Below are positions 52,010 to 60,250 of a stretch of DNA of 64,000 bases, one piece after another. The notes under the pieces are model-generated. The model saw only the letters and a list, made by a program, of their open reading frames with translations, did not search any database and was not told the DNA's origin. Made by a program: the position numbers and the translations under genes. The stretch is from an uncultured Ruminococcus sp. (GTDB lineage: Bacteria; Bacillota; Clostridia; Oscillospirales; Acutalibacteraceae): positions 36,537 through 100,536 of the forward strand of contig CATXZD010000010.1 in assembly GCA_958403905.1 (NCBI GenBank), read 5' to 3'. Every line of letters begins with the position of its first letter. Position 1 is the stretch's first letter.

Positions 52010-53539
52010 ATGCCAAACTGGCTTAACGACGCAATATTTTATGAAATATATCCGCAGAGCTTTTACGATTCAAACGGTGACGGTATCGGCGACATCAACG
52101 GAATCATTGAAAAGCTCGACTATGTAAAAAATCTCGGCTGCAATGCAATATGGCTCAATCCCGTTTATGACTCACCGTTTATGGACGCAGGCTACGATGT
52201 GCGCAACTACAAGCAGGTTGCTCCTCGCTACGGAACAAACGACGACCTAATTAAGCTTTTTGACGAGGCTCACAAAAAAGGAATCAAAATTCTTCTTGAC
52301 CTTGTTCCGGGTCACACCTCCGACACTCACCCGTGGTTTCTTGAAGCAAAAAAAGCGGCTGAAAGCGAATACTCAAACCGCTATATCTTTACACAAAATG
52401 TATGGGACGCTCCGCCCGAATACAGAATGATGTGCGGAATCTGCGAGCGCAACGGCAACTATATGGTAAACTATTTCAGTTCTCAGCCTGCGCTGAACTA
52501 TGGTTTCCACGAAATCACACATCCCGAATGGCAGCTTCCCTGCGACCACCCCGACTGTCTTGCAACTGTTGAGGCAATCAAGGATGTAATGCGTTTCTGG
52601 CTTGACAAGGGTGCAGACGGATTCAGAGTTGATATGGCTGATTCACTTGTTAAAAATGATGATGAAAAAATTGCTACTGCTAAAATCTGGAGAGGCATTC
52701 GCAAAATGCTTGACGATGAATACCCTGAAGCTGCAATGGTTTCGGAGTGGTGTTCTCCCGACCGAGCAATTAACAATGCAGGCTTCCATATGGACTTTTA
52801 CCTTGACCACTTCGGCAACGGCTACAACAGACTTTCACGTTACGGCGAATGGGGCAGCGAAGCTGTTTTTAACCCGAACGGCAAGGGTGATGTTAAAGCT
52901 TTTGCTGACGAGTATCTTCCCGCTTATGAGCGTTCAAAGAACAACGGCTACATCAGCTATATGACTAACAATCACGATATGCCCAGAATTACGGCTTATC
53001 TTGACAAAAAGGCTATCAAACTGTTCAATGCCTTTATCTTCACTATGCCCGGTGTTCCGTTCCTGTATTACGGTGACGAGCTTGGTATGAGGTATCAGAA
53101 AGATTTAGTAAGCAAGGAGGGCGGTTTCAGCAGAACGGGCTCACGTACTCCAATGCAGTGGAACAGTGAAAAGAACCTCGGATTCTCAACAAGCGACAAA
53201 CCTTATCTGCCTGTTGACAAAAGCACTGACGCTCCCACCGTTGAAAATCAGCAAAACGATGAGGAAAGCATTTACAAGGTTGTCACAGATATTATTGCTC
53301 TTCGTCATAAGTACGATGATCTAAAAGGCAACGGCGATCTTGAATTTGTTTACGAGGACGGCAAAATACCGTTCTTTTATAAAAGAGGAGGCCTTGTAAT
53401 GTTCTTCAATCCTCTCGGAGTTGACAGTGAAATTAAAACAAGCTACTGCGGTGAAAAGATTTATGAACTCGGCAACACTGAATTTACAGACTGCAAAATT
53501 AAAATGTCGCCGCAGAGCTTTGTAATGATTAAACTTTAA
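52010..53539 (+). CDS. GH13 alpha-glucosidase/oligo-1,6-glucosidase-like enzyme
   Basis: A ~509-residue cytoplasmic GH13 enzyme with no signal peptide. The TIM-barrel motifs are all present: 'DLVPGHTSDTHPWF' (region I), 'DGFRVDMADS' with the nucleophile Asp (about 206), 'MVSEWCSP' with the acid Glu (about 245) and 'MTNNHDMPR' (about 322). 'YEIYPQSFYDSNGDGIGDINGI' is the oligo-glucosidase N-terminus. It probably hydrolyses imported malto- or isomalto-oligosaccharides. ATG 52010 is chosen over ATG 52001 because GAGAGG lies nine bases upstream. Confidence 0.92.
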   Translation: MPNWLNDAIFYEIYPQSFYDSNGDGIGDINGIIEKLDYVKNLGCNAIWLNPVYDSPFMDAGYDVRNYKQVAPRYGTNDDLIKLFDEAHKKGIKILLDLVPGHTSDTHPWFLEAKKAAESEYSNRYIFTQNVWDAPPEYRMMCGICERNGNYMVNYFSSQPALNYGFHEITHPEWQLPCDHPDCLATVEAIKDVMRFWLDKGADGFRVDMADSLVKNDDEKIATAKIWRGIRKMLDDEYPEAAMVSEWCSPDRAINNAGFHMDFYLDHFGNGYNRLSRYGEWGSEAVFNPNGKGDVKAFADEYLPAYERSKNNGYISYMTNNHDMPRITAYLDKKAIKLFNAFIFTMPGVPFLYYGDELGMRYQKDLVSKEGGFSRTGSRTPMQWNSEKNLGFSTSDKPYLPVDKSTDAPTVENQQNDEESIYKVVTDIIALRHKYDDLKGNGDLEFVYEDGKIPFFYKRGGLVMFFNPLGVDSEIKTSYCGEKIYELGNTEFTDCKIKMSPQSFVMIKL

Positions 53540-53561
53540 AAATAAATATTCATACACGCTA

Positions 53562-53602
53562 AAATACCACCTGCCTATATGACAGGTGGTATTTGTTTTG
53601 CA
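53562..53602. terminator. Terminator between GH13 and queT
   Basis: AAATACCACCTG (53562-53573) pairs perfectly with CAGGTGGTATTT (53583-53594), followed by GTTTTG. It lies between convergent genes. Confidence 0.9.
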
Positions 53603-53628
53603 AAATCTATTATATTTTAAACACGTTA

Positions 53629-54162
53629 TTATATTGCAAAAATCTTTTTGTCAAGTCCTTGCTTTTCAATCAGCCTTGCAAGCGGAAGTCCCAGCACAAA
53701 CAGCACTCCGAGCTCACCGAGAGCCACAAGTCCTCCCTGCAAAAGGAAATCGCCGAAGTGGAAACCGCCCTCTACAAAGAAAAATTCAATCTCAAAGCCT
53801 ACAAGAATTCCATTGGCAAGCGCAGGCATAAGAGCCGCCGCAACAGGAAACTTAAACAATCTTTTGTTGCGAAGCGAGTACATAAGAACAGCCGCAAGCA
53901 AGCTTGCAAACGAACCGAAAATCAAATCGTACGGTCCGAGCACCGACAGCGAGCTTATGTTGGCAATTACACAGCCTACCGCAAGTCCGGGGATTGCCGC
54001 AGGAGTAAATACCGCAAGAATCGTAAGAACCTCCGATACCCTGAATTGCACCGCCATTGAAGCTGTCCCGGGCAAAAGCGTGTTTTGCAATATTGTCAGC
54101 ACAGCGTAAAGTGCCGCTATTACAGCCGCCTGTACAACAAATAAAGTCGATTTTGTTTTCAT
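53629..54162 (-). CDS. queT: QueT-type queuosine-precursor transporter (ECF S component)
   Basis: A 177-residue membrane protein with about five or six helices. 'AALYAVLTILQ', 'AVQFRVSEVLTILAVFTPAAIPGLAVGCVIANISS' and 'GPYDLIFGSFASLLAAVLMY' are QueT landmarks. It captures preQ0/preQ1 for uptake with a shared ECF energising module encoded elsewhere. The start is ATG 54162 with GGAGG eight bases upstream. The leader carries a preQ1-I-like aptamer that overlaps this ribosome-binding site, supporting both the assignment and translational control. Confidence 0.9.
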   Translation of the reverse strand: MKTKSTLFVVQAAVIAALYAVLTILQNTLLPGTASMAVQFRVSEVLTILAVFTPAAIPGLAVGCVIANISSLSVLGPYDLIFGSFASLLAAVLMYSLRNKRLFKFPVAAALMPALANGILVGFEIEFFFVEGGFHFGDFLLQGGLVALGELGVLFVLGLPLARLIEKQGLDKKIFAI

Positions 54163-54169
54163 ATTAAAT

Positions 54170-54213
54170 TCCTCCGTAGTATTTTTTTAAAGTCTGGATT
54201 TTGCGAACAGACT
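54170..54213 (-). ncRNA. preQ1-I-type riboswitch controlling queT
   Basis: On the minus strand AGTCTG (54213-54208) pairs with CAGACT (54196-54191) around a loop TTCGCAAAATC, followed by the A-rich tail TTAAAAAAATACTAC leading into GGAGG (54175-54171). This is the preQ1-I architecture: a short stem, a UCGCA...AC-like loop and an A-rich tail that closes an H-type pseudoknot next to the ribosome-binding site, as in the Thermoanaerobacter translational switch. It fits the downstream queT. Confidence 0.85.
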
Positions 54214-54220
54214 ATAAACA

Positions 54221-54249
54221 ATAATATCACAAAAATATTAAAAATTCAA
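54221..54249 (-). promoter_or_regulatory. queT promoter
   Basis: On the minus strand TTGAAT (54249-54244), 17-base spacer, TATTAT (54226-54221). Transcription would start at the 5' edge of the riboswitch. Confidence 0.75.
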
Positions 54250-54278
54250 TTGACTGAATATAAAATTTACTGTAAAAT
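54250..54278 (+). promoter_or_regulatory. Promoter of the transglutaminase lipoprotein gene
   Basis: TTGACT (54250-54255), 17-base spacer, TAAAAT (54273-54278). Its -35 directly abuts the -35 of the divergent queT promoter. The expected start site falls on or next to ATG 54285. Confidence 0.75.
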
Positions 54279-54284
54279 TAACTT

Positions 54285-55574
54285 ATGAAAAATTGTAAAT
54301 TTATCAAAAATAAAAACAGAATAAATTTTACTTTGACTGTTGTTTTAATTTTGCTGTCGGCAGTAATGCTTTGCTCTTGCACTTTTGATTTTGCGAGTAT
54401 TCTTAGCGAGAAGCCGACAGAATCTGTTCAGGCAACTACAGAGCCTGCTACAGAACCAACTGCCAAATTCAAATCTCCGCTTGATATTAAAACAAGCTAT
54501 AGCTACGATAATCTTTCGTCAGACAAGCTAAGAGAGATTTATGTTATAATTGATGAATATGCAGAAAATGCCGACACATCTGCAATTTCACTTGATGTTC
54601 TGCTTGATGAGAAAAATATTGAAGAAGCAATTGAAGCCTACAAAAATGACCATCCTGAGGTTTTCTGGCTAAGCAATACATTTTACTACATAAGCGATCC
54701 GATAAGTTGCAGTACATCCGTTGAACTTACATACCATACAGAAGCATCCGAGCTTGATCATACAAAAGCAAAATTCAAAAAGGCTTTGAAAAAAGCGTTG
54801 GACAGCGCACCCAAAAATGCAACGGATTATGAACTTGAACTTTACGCAAACAATTACCTTGTTGACAACTGCGTTTATGATGAGGAAGCTGTTAAATCCG
54901 AAGAAATCATCGGCCACGAAAACGATGCTTACGGAGCTTTGGTTGAGAAAAAGGCTGTTTGCGAAGGATATTCAAGAGCGTTTCAGCTTTTATGCAACAG
55001 GCTTGGAGTTGAATGTATTAACATTTCGGGAACTGCCGACGGCGAATCGCACGCCTGGAATAACGTCAAGCTTGACGGCGAGTGGTACGAGGTTGACGTA
55101 ACTTGGAACGATACAGACGGCGATACTGAATTTCCTATATACGACTTTTTCAACCTACCGTCCGACAAATTTTCTAAGTCGCACAACACCGCTCCTCTCT
55201 ACAGCGAAATAACATCAAGCGAATATGAAAAATCCAATAATTATCATAATGTTTTCGCTCCCAAGTGTACGGGCACAAAGTATTACTATTACAGCTACAG
55301 CTGCGTTACCGTATATGATATAAACGACGGAGAGAAAATTTCCGAAGCTATAGCGCAGGCTGCAAAAAACGGTAACGAGTACTTTGACTTTGTTATTGAC
55401 GAAAGCCTTGATTTTAATTCTACTGCCGATGAAATTATATATAACGGCTATCTTGCTGATTGGATTTCCAATGCAAACCTCGCAAACTGGTATAATCCTA
55501 ATCTGAATGAAGAATGTTACCTTTACCGCAATGAAGAATTTAATGTAATTACGCTTATTCTTGAATATATATAA
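54285..55574 (+). CDS. Transglutaminase-like domain lipoprotein
   Basis: A 429-residue lipoprotein with lipobox 'MLCSC' (Cys about 31), a Thr/Glu/Pro linker and a transglutaminase-like domain. The Cys is in 'KAVCEGYSRAFQLLCNRLGVEC' (about 226), the His in 'ESHAWNNVKLDGEWYEVDVTWND' (about 252) and the Asp at 'VDVTWND'. Such domains act as surface proteases or cross-linkers. No ribosome-binding site precedes ATG 54285 and no downstream start fits, so the mRNA may be leaderless. The region after residue 300 has no recognised domain. Confidence 0.85.
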   Translation: MKNCKFIKNKNRINFTLTVVLILLSAVMLCSCTFDFASILSEKPTESVQATTEPATEPTAKFKSPLDIKTSYSYDNLSSDKLREIYVIIDEYAENADTSAISLDVLLDEKNIEEAIEAYKNDHPEVFWLSNTFYYISDPISCSTSVELTYHTEASELDHTKAKFKKALKKALDSAPKNATDYELELYANNYLVDNCVYDEEAVKSEEIIGHENDAYGALVEKKAVCEGYSRAFQLLCNRLGVECINISGTADGESHAWNNVKLDGEWYEVDVTWNDTDGDTEFPIYDFFNLPSDKFSKSHNTAPLYSEITSSEYEKSNNYHNVFAPKCTGTKYYYYSYSCVTVYDINDGEKISEAIAQAAKNGNEYFDFVIDESLDFNSTADEIIYNGYLADWISNANLANWYNPNLNEECYLYRNEEFNVITLILEYI

Positions 55575-55600
55575 GTGCAATATAGCATATCAAAATTTAA

Positions 55601-55643
55601 GCAATACTGTTGTATTGCCGAACCGATTAAAGTTATTTACAAT
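55601..55643 (+). promoter_or_regulatory. Upstream region of pyrKD
   Basis: GCAATAC (55601-55607) and GTATTGC (55612-55618) form a small hairpin, overlapping a plausible promoter TTGCCG (55615-55620), 17 bases, TACAAT (55638-55643). No PyrR anti-antiterminator was recognised. Confidence 0.45.
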
Positions 55644-55664
55644 AAAGTATAAAGGATTGATAAA

Positions 55665-56417
55665 ATGAAGTATGATGTTCAGAAGTTTCAGCTGATTTCA
55701 AATGACGAAATTGCTGATGGTATTTTTGATATGAGAGTTAAAAACGATGAGCTTGCACCGCTTGCAAAATGCGGTCAGTTTGCTCACGTTTATGTTCCAT
55801 CAAAAACTCTGCGCCGTCCGATTTCAGTCTGTGACAGTGAAAACGGCGTATTAAGGCTTGTCTATCAGGTCAAGGGCGAAGGCACAAAGATTATGTCTCA
55901 AATGAAGCCAGGTACTGATGTTGACATTCTTGCACCGCTCGGCAACGGCTTTAAAATTGAAAAAGGCAAGCGCTATTGCCTTATCGGCGGCGGAATCGGT
56001 GTTCCTCCTATGCTTTATACCGCAAAGCAGACTGAAAATCCGCTTGTTATAACAGGCTTTCGCAACAAATCGCTTGTGATTTTGCAGGACGATTTTAAAA
56101 AGGCAGGAACAGAACTTGTGCTTGCAACCGACGACGGAAGTGCCGGTGTACACGGCTTTGTAACCGATATTCTTAAGGAAAAAATTAACGAATTTGACGA
56201 GGTATGTGCCTGCGGTCCTACCCCTATGCTTAAGGCTGTTGCAGCAGTTTGCAAGGAAAGCAACAAGCCGTGCCAGATTTCTCTTGAGGAAAGAATGGCT
56301 TGCGGAATCGGCGCCTGCCTTGTTTGTGCGGTTAAGGTAAGGAAAAACGGCGAGGAAATTATGCAACACGTATGCAAAAACGGCCCCGTATTCAATGCTG
56401 AGGAGGTTGTATTTTAA
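55665..56417 (+). CDS. pyrK: Dihydroorotate dehydrogenase B electron-transfer subunit
   Basis: A 250-residue FAD and 2Fe-2S protein. It has the flavin motif 'RRPISVCD', the NAD-binding 'LIGGGIGVPPMLYTAKQ' (about 106), 'CACGPTPMLKAVA' (about 184) and the C-terminal cluster ligands 'CGIGACLVCAVK...HVC'. It passes electrons from dihydroorotate oxidation to NAD+. AAGGA precedes ATG 55665. Its stop overlaps the pyrD start by one base (TAATG), so the subunits are translationally coupled. Confidence 0.96.
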   Translation: MKYDVQKFQLISNDEIADGIFDMRVKNDELAPLAKCGQFAHVYVPSKTLRRPISVCDSENGVLRLVYQVKGEGTKIMSQMKPGTDVDILAPLGNGFKIEKGKRYCLIGGGIGVPPMLYTAKQTENPLVITGFRNKSLVILQDDFKKAGTELVLATDDGSAGVHGFVTDILKEKINEFDEVCACGPTPMLKAVAAVCKESNKPCQISLEERMACGIGACLVCAVKVRKNGEEIMQHVCKNGPVFNAEEVVF

Positions 56418-57328
56418 TGGCTGATTTATCTGTAAAAATTGCAGGAATTGAATTTAACAATCCGCTTATTGCCGCTTCGGGAACATTCGGCTTCGGCCGT
56501 GAATACGGCGAATTTTATCCGCTTGAAAAGCTGGGAGGAATTTCGTGTAAGGGAATCACTCTAAAGTGCCGTGACGGTAATCCCGTGCCCAGAGTAGCCG
56601 AAACACCGTCGGGTATGCTCAACGCAGTCGGCTTGCAAAACCCCGGTGTTGACGCATTTATAAAAAATGACTTGCCATGGCTTAAAAAGCAGAATACTGT
56701 AGTTATTGCAAATATTGCCGGCAACACCCCCGAAGAATACTGCGAAATGGCTGAAAAGCTAAGCAGCACCGAAGTTGATATGATTGAAATGAATATTTCC
56801 TGTCCCAACGTAAAAAGCGGCGGTGTTCAGTTCGGTACAAGCTGTGAGTCTGTCGGTGCAATCACCGAGGCAGTAAGAAAGCATTGTACAAAACCGCTTA
56901 TCGTTAAGCTTAGCCCCAACGTAACCGACATTGTTTCAATTGCAAAGTCGGCAGAGTCAAGCGGTGCAGACGCAATTTCAATGATAAACACCCTCACGGG
57001 AATGAGAATTGACATCAACACCCGCCGTCCATTTATCCGCAACAACACGGGCGGAATGAGCGGTCCGGCAATATTCCCCGTAGCTGTGAGAATGGTATGG
57101 CAGGCTGCAAATGCTGTTAAAATACCTATAATCGGAATGGGCGGAATTTCAACATGGCAGGACGCCGTTGAAATGCTGATTGCAGGTGCTTCTGCTCTGC
57201 AAATCGGAACAGTATTCTTTTCCGACCCGTATGCACCGATTAAAATTAACGAGGGAATCAATCGTTTTCTTGACGAAAATGGTTTAAAAAGCATTGGCGA
57301 GCTTACAGGAACAATTAAGCCGTGGTAA
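56417..57328 (+). CDS. pyrD: Dihydroorotate dehydrogenase, class 1B catalytic subunit
   Basis: A 303-residue FMN enzyme that oxidises dihydroorotate to orotate. It has 'FNNPLIAASGTFGFGREY', 'NAVGLQNPGVDAF', the catalytic Cys in 'MNISCPNVKSGGVQFG' (about residue 130, as in class 1B), 'INTLTGMRID' and the phosphate site 'IGMGGISTWQDAVEMLIAGASALQIGT'. GAGGAGG lies within the end of pyrK. The rest of the pyrimidine pathway is not in the window. Confidence 0.97.
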   Translation: MADLSVKIAGIEFNNPLIAASGTFGFGREYGEFYPLEKLGGISCKGITLKCRDGNPVPRVAETPSGMLNAVGLQNPGVDAFIKNDLPWLKKQNTVVIANIAGNTPEEYCEMAEKLSSTEVDMIEMNISCPNVKSGGVQFGTSCESVGAITEAVRKHCTKPLIVKLSPNVTDIVSIAKSAESSGADAISMINTLTGMRIDINTRRPFIRNNTGGMSGPAIFPVAVRMVWQAANAVKIPIIGMGGISTWQDAVEMLIAGASALQIGTVFFSDPYAPIKINEGINRFLDENGLKSIGELTGTIKPW

Positions 57329-57358
57329 CAAATCGCTGTCATAATAAGCTTTTGGAAC

Positions 57359-57412
57359 GCATAATTACTGAATAAAAGTCCATAATAATCTCTTGGAGGG
57401 ATTATTATGGAC
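57359..57412 (+). promoter_or_regulatory. Candidate sigma-F/G promoter and 13-bp inverted repeat over the DUF421 start
   Basis: GCATA (57359-57363), 17 bases, CATAATA (57381-57387) matches the forespore consensus GNATR-N17/18-CATNNTA. GTCCATAATAATC (57378-57390) and GATTATTATGGAC (57400-57412) are a perfect inverted repeat with the ribosome-binding site GGAGG in the 9-base loop and the ATG (57407-57409) in the right arm. Confidence 0.65.
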
Positions 57413-58111
57413 TTTTTACATGCTCTGATTACCGCACCCGCTTCACTGCTTATTTTATTTATTCTTTCAAAACTAATCGGCAACAAGCAGATGGCTAACC
57501 TTAATTTATTTGACTACATCAATGGAATTACAATCGGCTCAATCGCAGCAGAAATGGCTACAAACGGTTTCGAAGAATTTTTCGACTGCCTTGTAGCACT
57601 GATTATTTATGCAGCTGTAGTAATTCTTCTCTCCTATCTTTCGCAAAAATCAATCGTTTTAAGACGGTTTTTCACCGGCAAAACTATTGTGCTTTACGAC
57701 AGGGGCAAAATTTATAAGAAAAACCTTATGACGGCTAAGATTGATATGAATGAATTCCTTTCAATGCTGAGAAACAAGGGGTACTTCTGTCTTGAGGACA
57801 TTGAAACAGCCTACCTTGAGCAAAACGGTCAGCTTTCGGTGCTTGTCAAGAGCAATAAAAGTCCTGTTACCCCATTTGATATGAAAATAAGAGTAAATCG
57901 CAGTCGCCCCGAGGTTGTTGTAATTTCAGACGGAAAGGTATTTGAGAAAAACCTAAAAAGCACAGGCAACAACACCGAATGGCTTGACCGTCAGCTTAAA
58001 ATTAAGGGGCAAAAGCAAAAGGATATTTTCCTTGCAGTGTGCGACGGCGACAACAATCTGAAAATCTACGAAATCTCTGACAAGCATGACACTAATGATT
58101 TGTTCGAATAA
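57407..58111 (+). CDS. DUF421 (YetF/YcaP-type) membrane protein
   Basis: A 234-residue protein with three N-terminal helices (about residues 8-25, 42-60 and 62-80; 'GNKQMANLNLFDYINGITIGSIAAEMA' is the family signature) and the cytosolic YetF domain ('LYDRGKIYKKNLMTAKIDMNEFLSMLRNKGYFCLEDIETAYLEQNGQLSVL'). In Bacillus several DUF421 proteins are made in the forespore and relate to spore membrane permeability and heat resistance. The forespore-type promoter here fits such a role, but this is inference. ATG 57407 follows TTGGAGG. Confidence 0.9.
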   Translation: MDFLHALITAPASLLILFILSKLIGNKQMANLNLFDYINGITIGSIAAEMATNGFEEFFDCLVALIIYAAVVILLSYLSQKSIVLRRFFTGKTIVLYDRGKIYKKNLMTAKIDMNEFLSMLRNKGYFCLEDIETAYLEQNGQLSVLVKSNKSPVTPFDMKIRVNRSRPEVVVISDGKVFEKNLKSTGNNTEWLDRQLKIKGQKQKDIFLAVCDGDNNLKIYEISDKHDTNDLFE

Positions 58112-58153
58112 TAATCATTTTTGTCAAAAAACGGGTCGTTTTTGCAAACTCTA

Positions 58154-58181
58154 TTGACATATATTCTATTTATTCTAAAAT
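58154..58181 (+). promoter_or_regulatory. Sigma-A promoter
   Basis: TTGACA (58154-58159), 16-base spacer, TAAAAT (58176-58181), upstream of the hypothetical gene at 58213. Confidence 0.75.
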
Positions 58182-58212
58182 AATAGCAGCATTATTAGTC
58201 AGACAGGAGATT

Positions 58213-59007
58213 ATGCCAATGATTACAAAGCAGGTTTCCGAATCTTTCAGAATCACATTTGAAAATTTTTTAGCAGAAAAGGATATAAAATGGTGCGGCG
58301 ATTGCTTTGCAGGTTATAAAAACGGGTTGTTTTCTTATGTAAATTTATTTGAAACACACCGTAAACAAGGTGAAGATATTGATATTATTTACCGTATTCT
58401 GCCGGACTTCTATGTAAACGAAGAAACAATCAGCAAGAGCAAAAATTGTCTGTATACCTTCAAAATGATAGCAAACAGCGTAGACAAACCGATTGATTAC
58501 GGTATATACGACCACGAAAAGTTTTTCGAGTCATGCTTTGATATTTTGAAATCAGAATATGACAGACTGTTTTACTATGATTCAGTAACAGACTATGCTC
58601 AACGAATGATTTTAAACTGCAATTTACTTATTGAATATGCAGGCAAGCATAAGGAGATTTCTAATGCCTACGGCGAGTTTGCTAATATGGATTTAACATG
58701 CCTTGTTTATTATTATCTCAAGCACCAAAGCTACGATGAATGCAGCAACTTGGTTATGAACCTTATAGGTGCATACAAAATTTTGCTGTATGATAAAATA
58801 AAGCAAGGCAACCTTTCAGAGCTTAAAGAAAAACTAAGCGACTTTGAACAGCAAAAATTTGAGAATCTGTTTGAAAATTACGGCAAGCTCACCCACTTTG
58901 CCGAGGCGATGATTGAAAACAATCTTCGTTTTTTCGCTCAGACAGATAATATTTACGAACTTAAAAAATTTAACGGCAGAAAATACATACAAAATTTTTT
59001 AAACTGA
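58213..59007 (+). CDS. Hypothetical cytosolic helical protein
   Basis: A 264-residue soluble protein rich in Tyr, Phe, Asn and Lys. It looks mostly helical after residue 90 and has no signal peptide or membrane segment. No family was recognised; there are no clear catalytic or DNA-binding motifs. AGGAG lies three bases before ATG 58213 and nine before ATG 58219, so the second start (MITKQV) is also possible. It is a monocistron with its own promoter and a strong terminator. Confidence 0.75.
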   Translation: MPMITKQVSESFRITFENFLAEKDIKWCGDCFAGYKNGLFSYVNLFETHRKQGEDIDIIYRILPDFYVNEETISKSKNCLYTFKMIANSVDKPIDYGIYDHEKFFESCFDILKSEYDRLFYYDSVTDYAQRMILNCNLLIEYAGKHKEISNAYGEFANMDLTCLVYYYLKHQSYDECSNLVMNLIGAYKILLYDKIKQGNLSELKEKLSDFEQQKFENLFENYGKLTHFAEAMIENNLRFFAQTDNIYELKKFNGRKYIQNFLN

Positions 59008-59019
59008 TTTTTATAAATT

Positions 59020-59045
59020 ACGGACGGTGACGCCGTCCGTTTTTG
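59020..59045 (+). terminator. Terminator after the hypothetical gene
   Basis: ACGGACGG (59020-59027) pairs with CCGTCCGT (59033-59040), followed by TTTT. Confidence 0.88.
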
Positions 59046-59090
59046 CATTCTCAAAACTTCTAAATTTCCGCCGAAAATCATATTATGCTT

Positions 59091-59114
59091 ATATCGGATA
59101 ATCTGTTCCGATAT
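59091..59114 (+). promoter_or_regulatory. Inverted repeat upstream of the M23 peptidase gene
   Basis: ATATCGGA (59091-59098) and TCCGATAT (59107-59114) are perfect 8-bp arms eight bases apart, ending 26 bases before the start codon. This is a candidate operator or leader hairpin. Confidence 0.5.
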
Positions 59115-59139
59115 ATTACAGTGTTTTTCGGTGGTGCAA

Positions 59140-60120
59140 ATGAAAAAAACTTTTTGTGTGTTTATGGGCGTTCTGGCAATTGCAATTTCACTTATGACGC
59201 TTTTCGGAGGACGCGACATAACCGACAGCAACTACATAAAATACGTTGAATTCAACGTAACGAAATCAGCTCTGCAAGCCGCTGCTGACCTTGATATCTC
59301 GTCACAAAGCGAAAAAAACAAACTTGACTTTATAACTTTGCTTGCCTATCTCGGCGCAAAATACGGCGGTGATTTTTCAAAGTACAAATACTCCGATATG
59401 ACTGATTTTGCACTAAAACTGTCAAACGGCGAAAACGAGAAAAGCCTTACAAAGGATATGAAATACTACTCTTATTATAAAGAGGCATATACGGCGGCGT
59501 TAAACGGAATGGTCGGTGCATATGAAGAGGAACGTGAATACGACAGCGGAAACAAAGTTATGGAGCAAAAATACGGAATCCGCTGGTTTTCACCCATTGC
59601 AAAAACATTCCCCTATTCCTGCTATGATGACTTCGGAGCTTTGAGAACCTACGGTTATACCCGCCCCCATCTTGGTCACGATATGATGGCGGCTGTAGGA
59701 ACTCCCGTAATTGCAGTTGAGTCGGGCAAGATTGAATGTATGGGATGGAACCGCTACGGAGGGTGGAGAATCGGCATACGCTCAAACGACAGCAAAAGAT
59801 ACTGGTATTACGCACACCTTAGACAAAACAGACCGTTCGCAGAAAATTTGAAAGAGGGCGATACGGTAAAAGCCGGAGATGTAATCGGCTATGTAGGAAG
59901 AACAGGTTACAGCGACACCGAGAACACCAACGGCATTACCGAAAGCCACCTGCACATTGGGCTTGAGCTTGTTTTTAATGAAAAACAAAAGGAAAGCGAC
60001 AACGAAATATGGATTGACGTAAGCGCTATAACAAGTATCCTTGAACAGCACCAGAGTGCAGTCCTGCGAAACAGCGAAACCAAGGAATTTACACGTCAAT
60101 ATGAATACAATGAAAGGTAA
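59140..60120 (+). CDS. Membrane-anchored M23-family peptidase (LytM/SpoIIQ-like domain)
   Basis: A ~326-residue protein with an N-terminal signal anchor (about residues 3-20), a helical region and a C-terminal M23 domain (about residues 170-300). The zinc motifs are 'RPHLGHDMMAAVGTPVIAV' (H-x3-D) and 'SHLHIGLEL' (H-x-H), with 'YYAHL' between, so the active site is intact. It would cut peptidoglycan peptides at the outer face of the membrane. A sporulation role like SpoIIQ is possible but not shown. ATG 59140 has GGTGG five bases upstream and replaces the GTG at 59131. Confidence 0.88.
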   Translation: MKKTFCVFMGVLAIAISLMTLFGGRDITDSNYIKYVEFNVTKSALQAAADLDISSQSEKNKLDFITLLAYLGAKYGGDFSKYKYSDMTDFALKLSNGENEKSLTKDMKYYSYYKEAYTAALNGMVGAYEEEREYDSGNKVMEQKYGIRWFSPIAKTFPYSCYDDFGALRTYGYTRPHLGHDMMAAVGTPVIAVESGKIECMGWNRYGGWRIGIRSNDSKRYWYYAHLRQNRPFAENLKEGDTVKAGDVIGYVGRTGYSDTENTNGITESHLHIGLELVFNEKQKESDNEIWIDVSAITSILEQHQSAVLRNSETKEFTRQYEYNER

Positions 60121-60166
60121 AATAAATTAAATAAATGTGCAAAATATCATAATATCAATCTCCTTA

Positions 60167-60195
60167 TTGACAAGTTTTGTAAAATCGAATATAAT
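60167..60195 (+). promoter_or_regulatory. Perfect-consensus sigma-A promoter
   Basis: TTGACA (60167-60172), 17-base spacer, TATAAT (60190-60195), 56 bases before the lipoprotein start. Both hexamers and the spacing are consensus. Confidence 0.9.
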
Positions 60196-60250
60196 TATGG
60201 AGAAATATGCAAATATTTCAATATTATATTTATATTGAGGAGAAGAAAGA

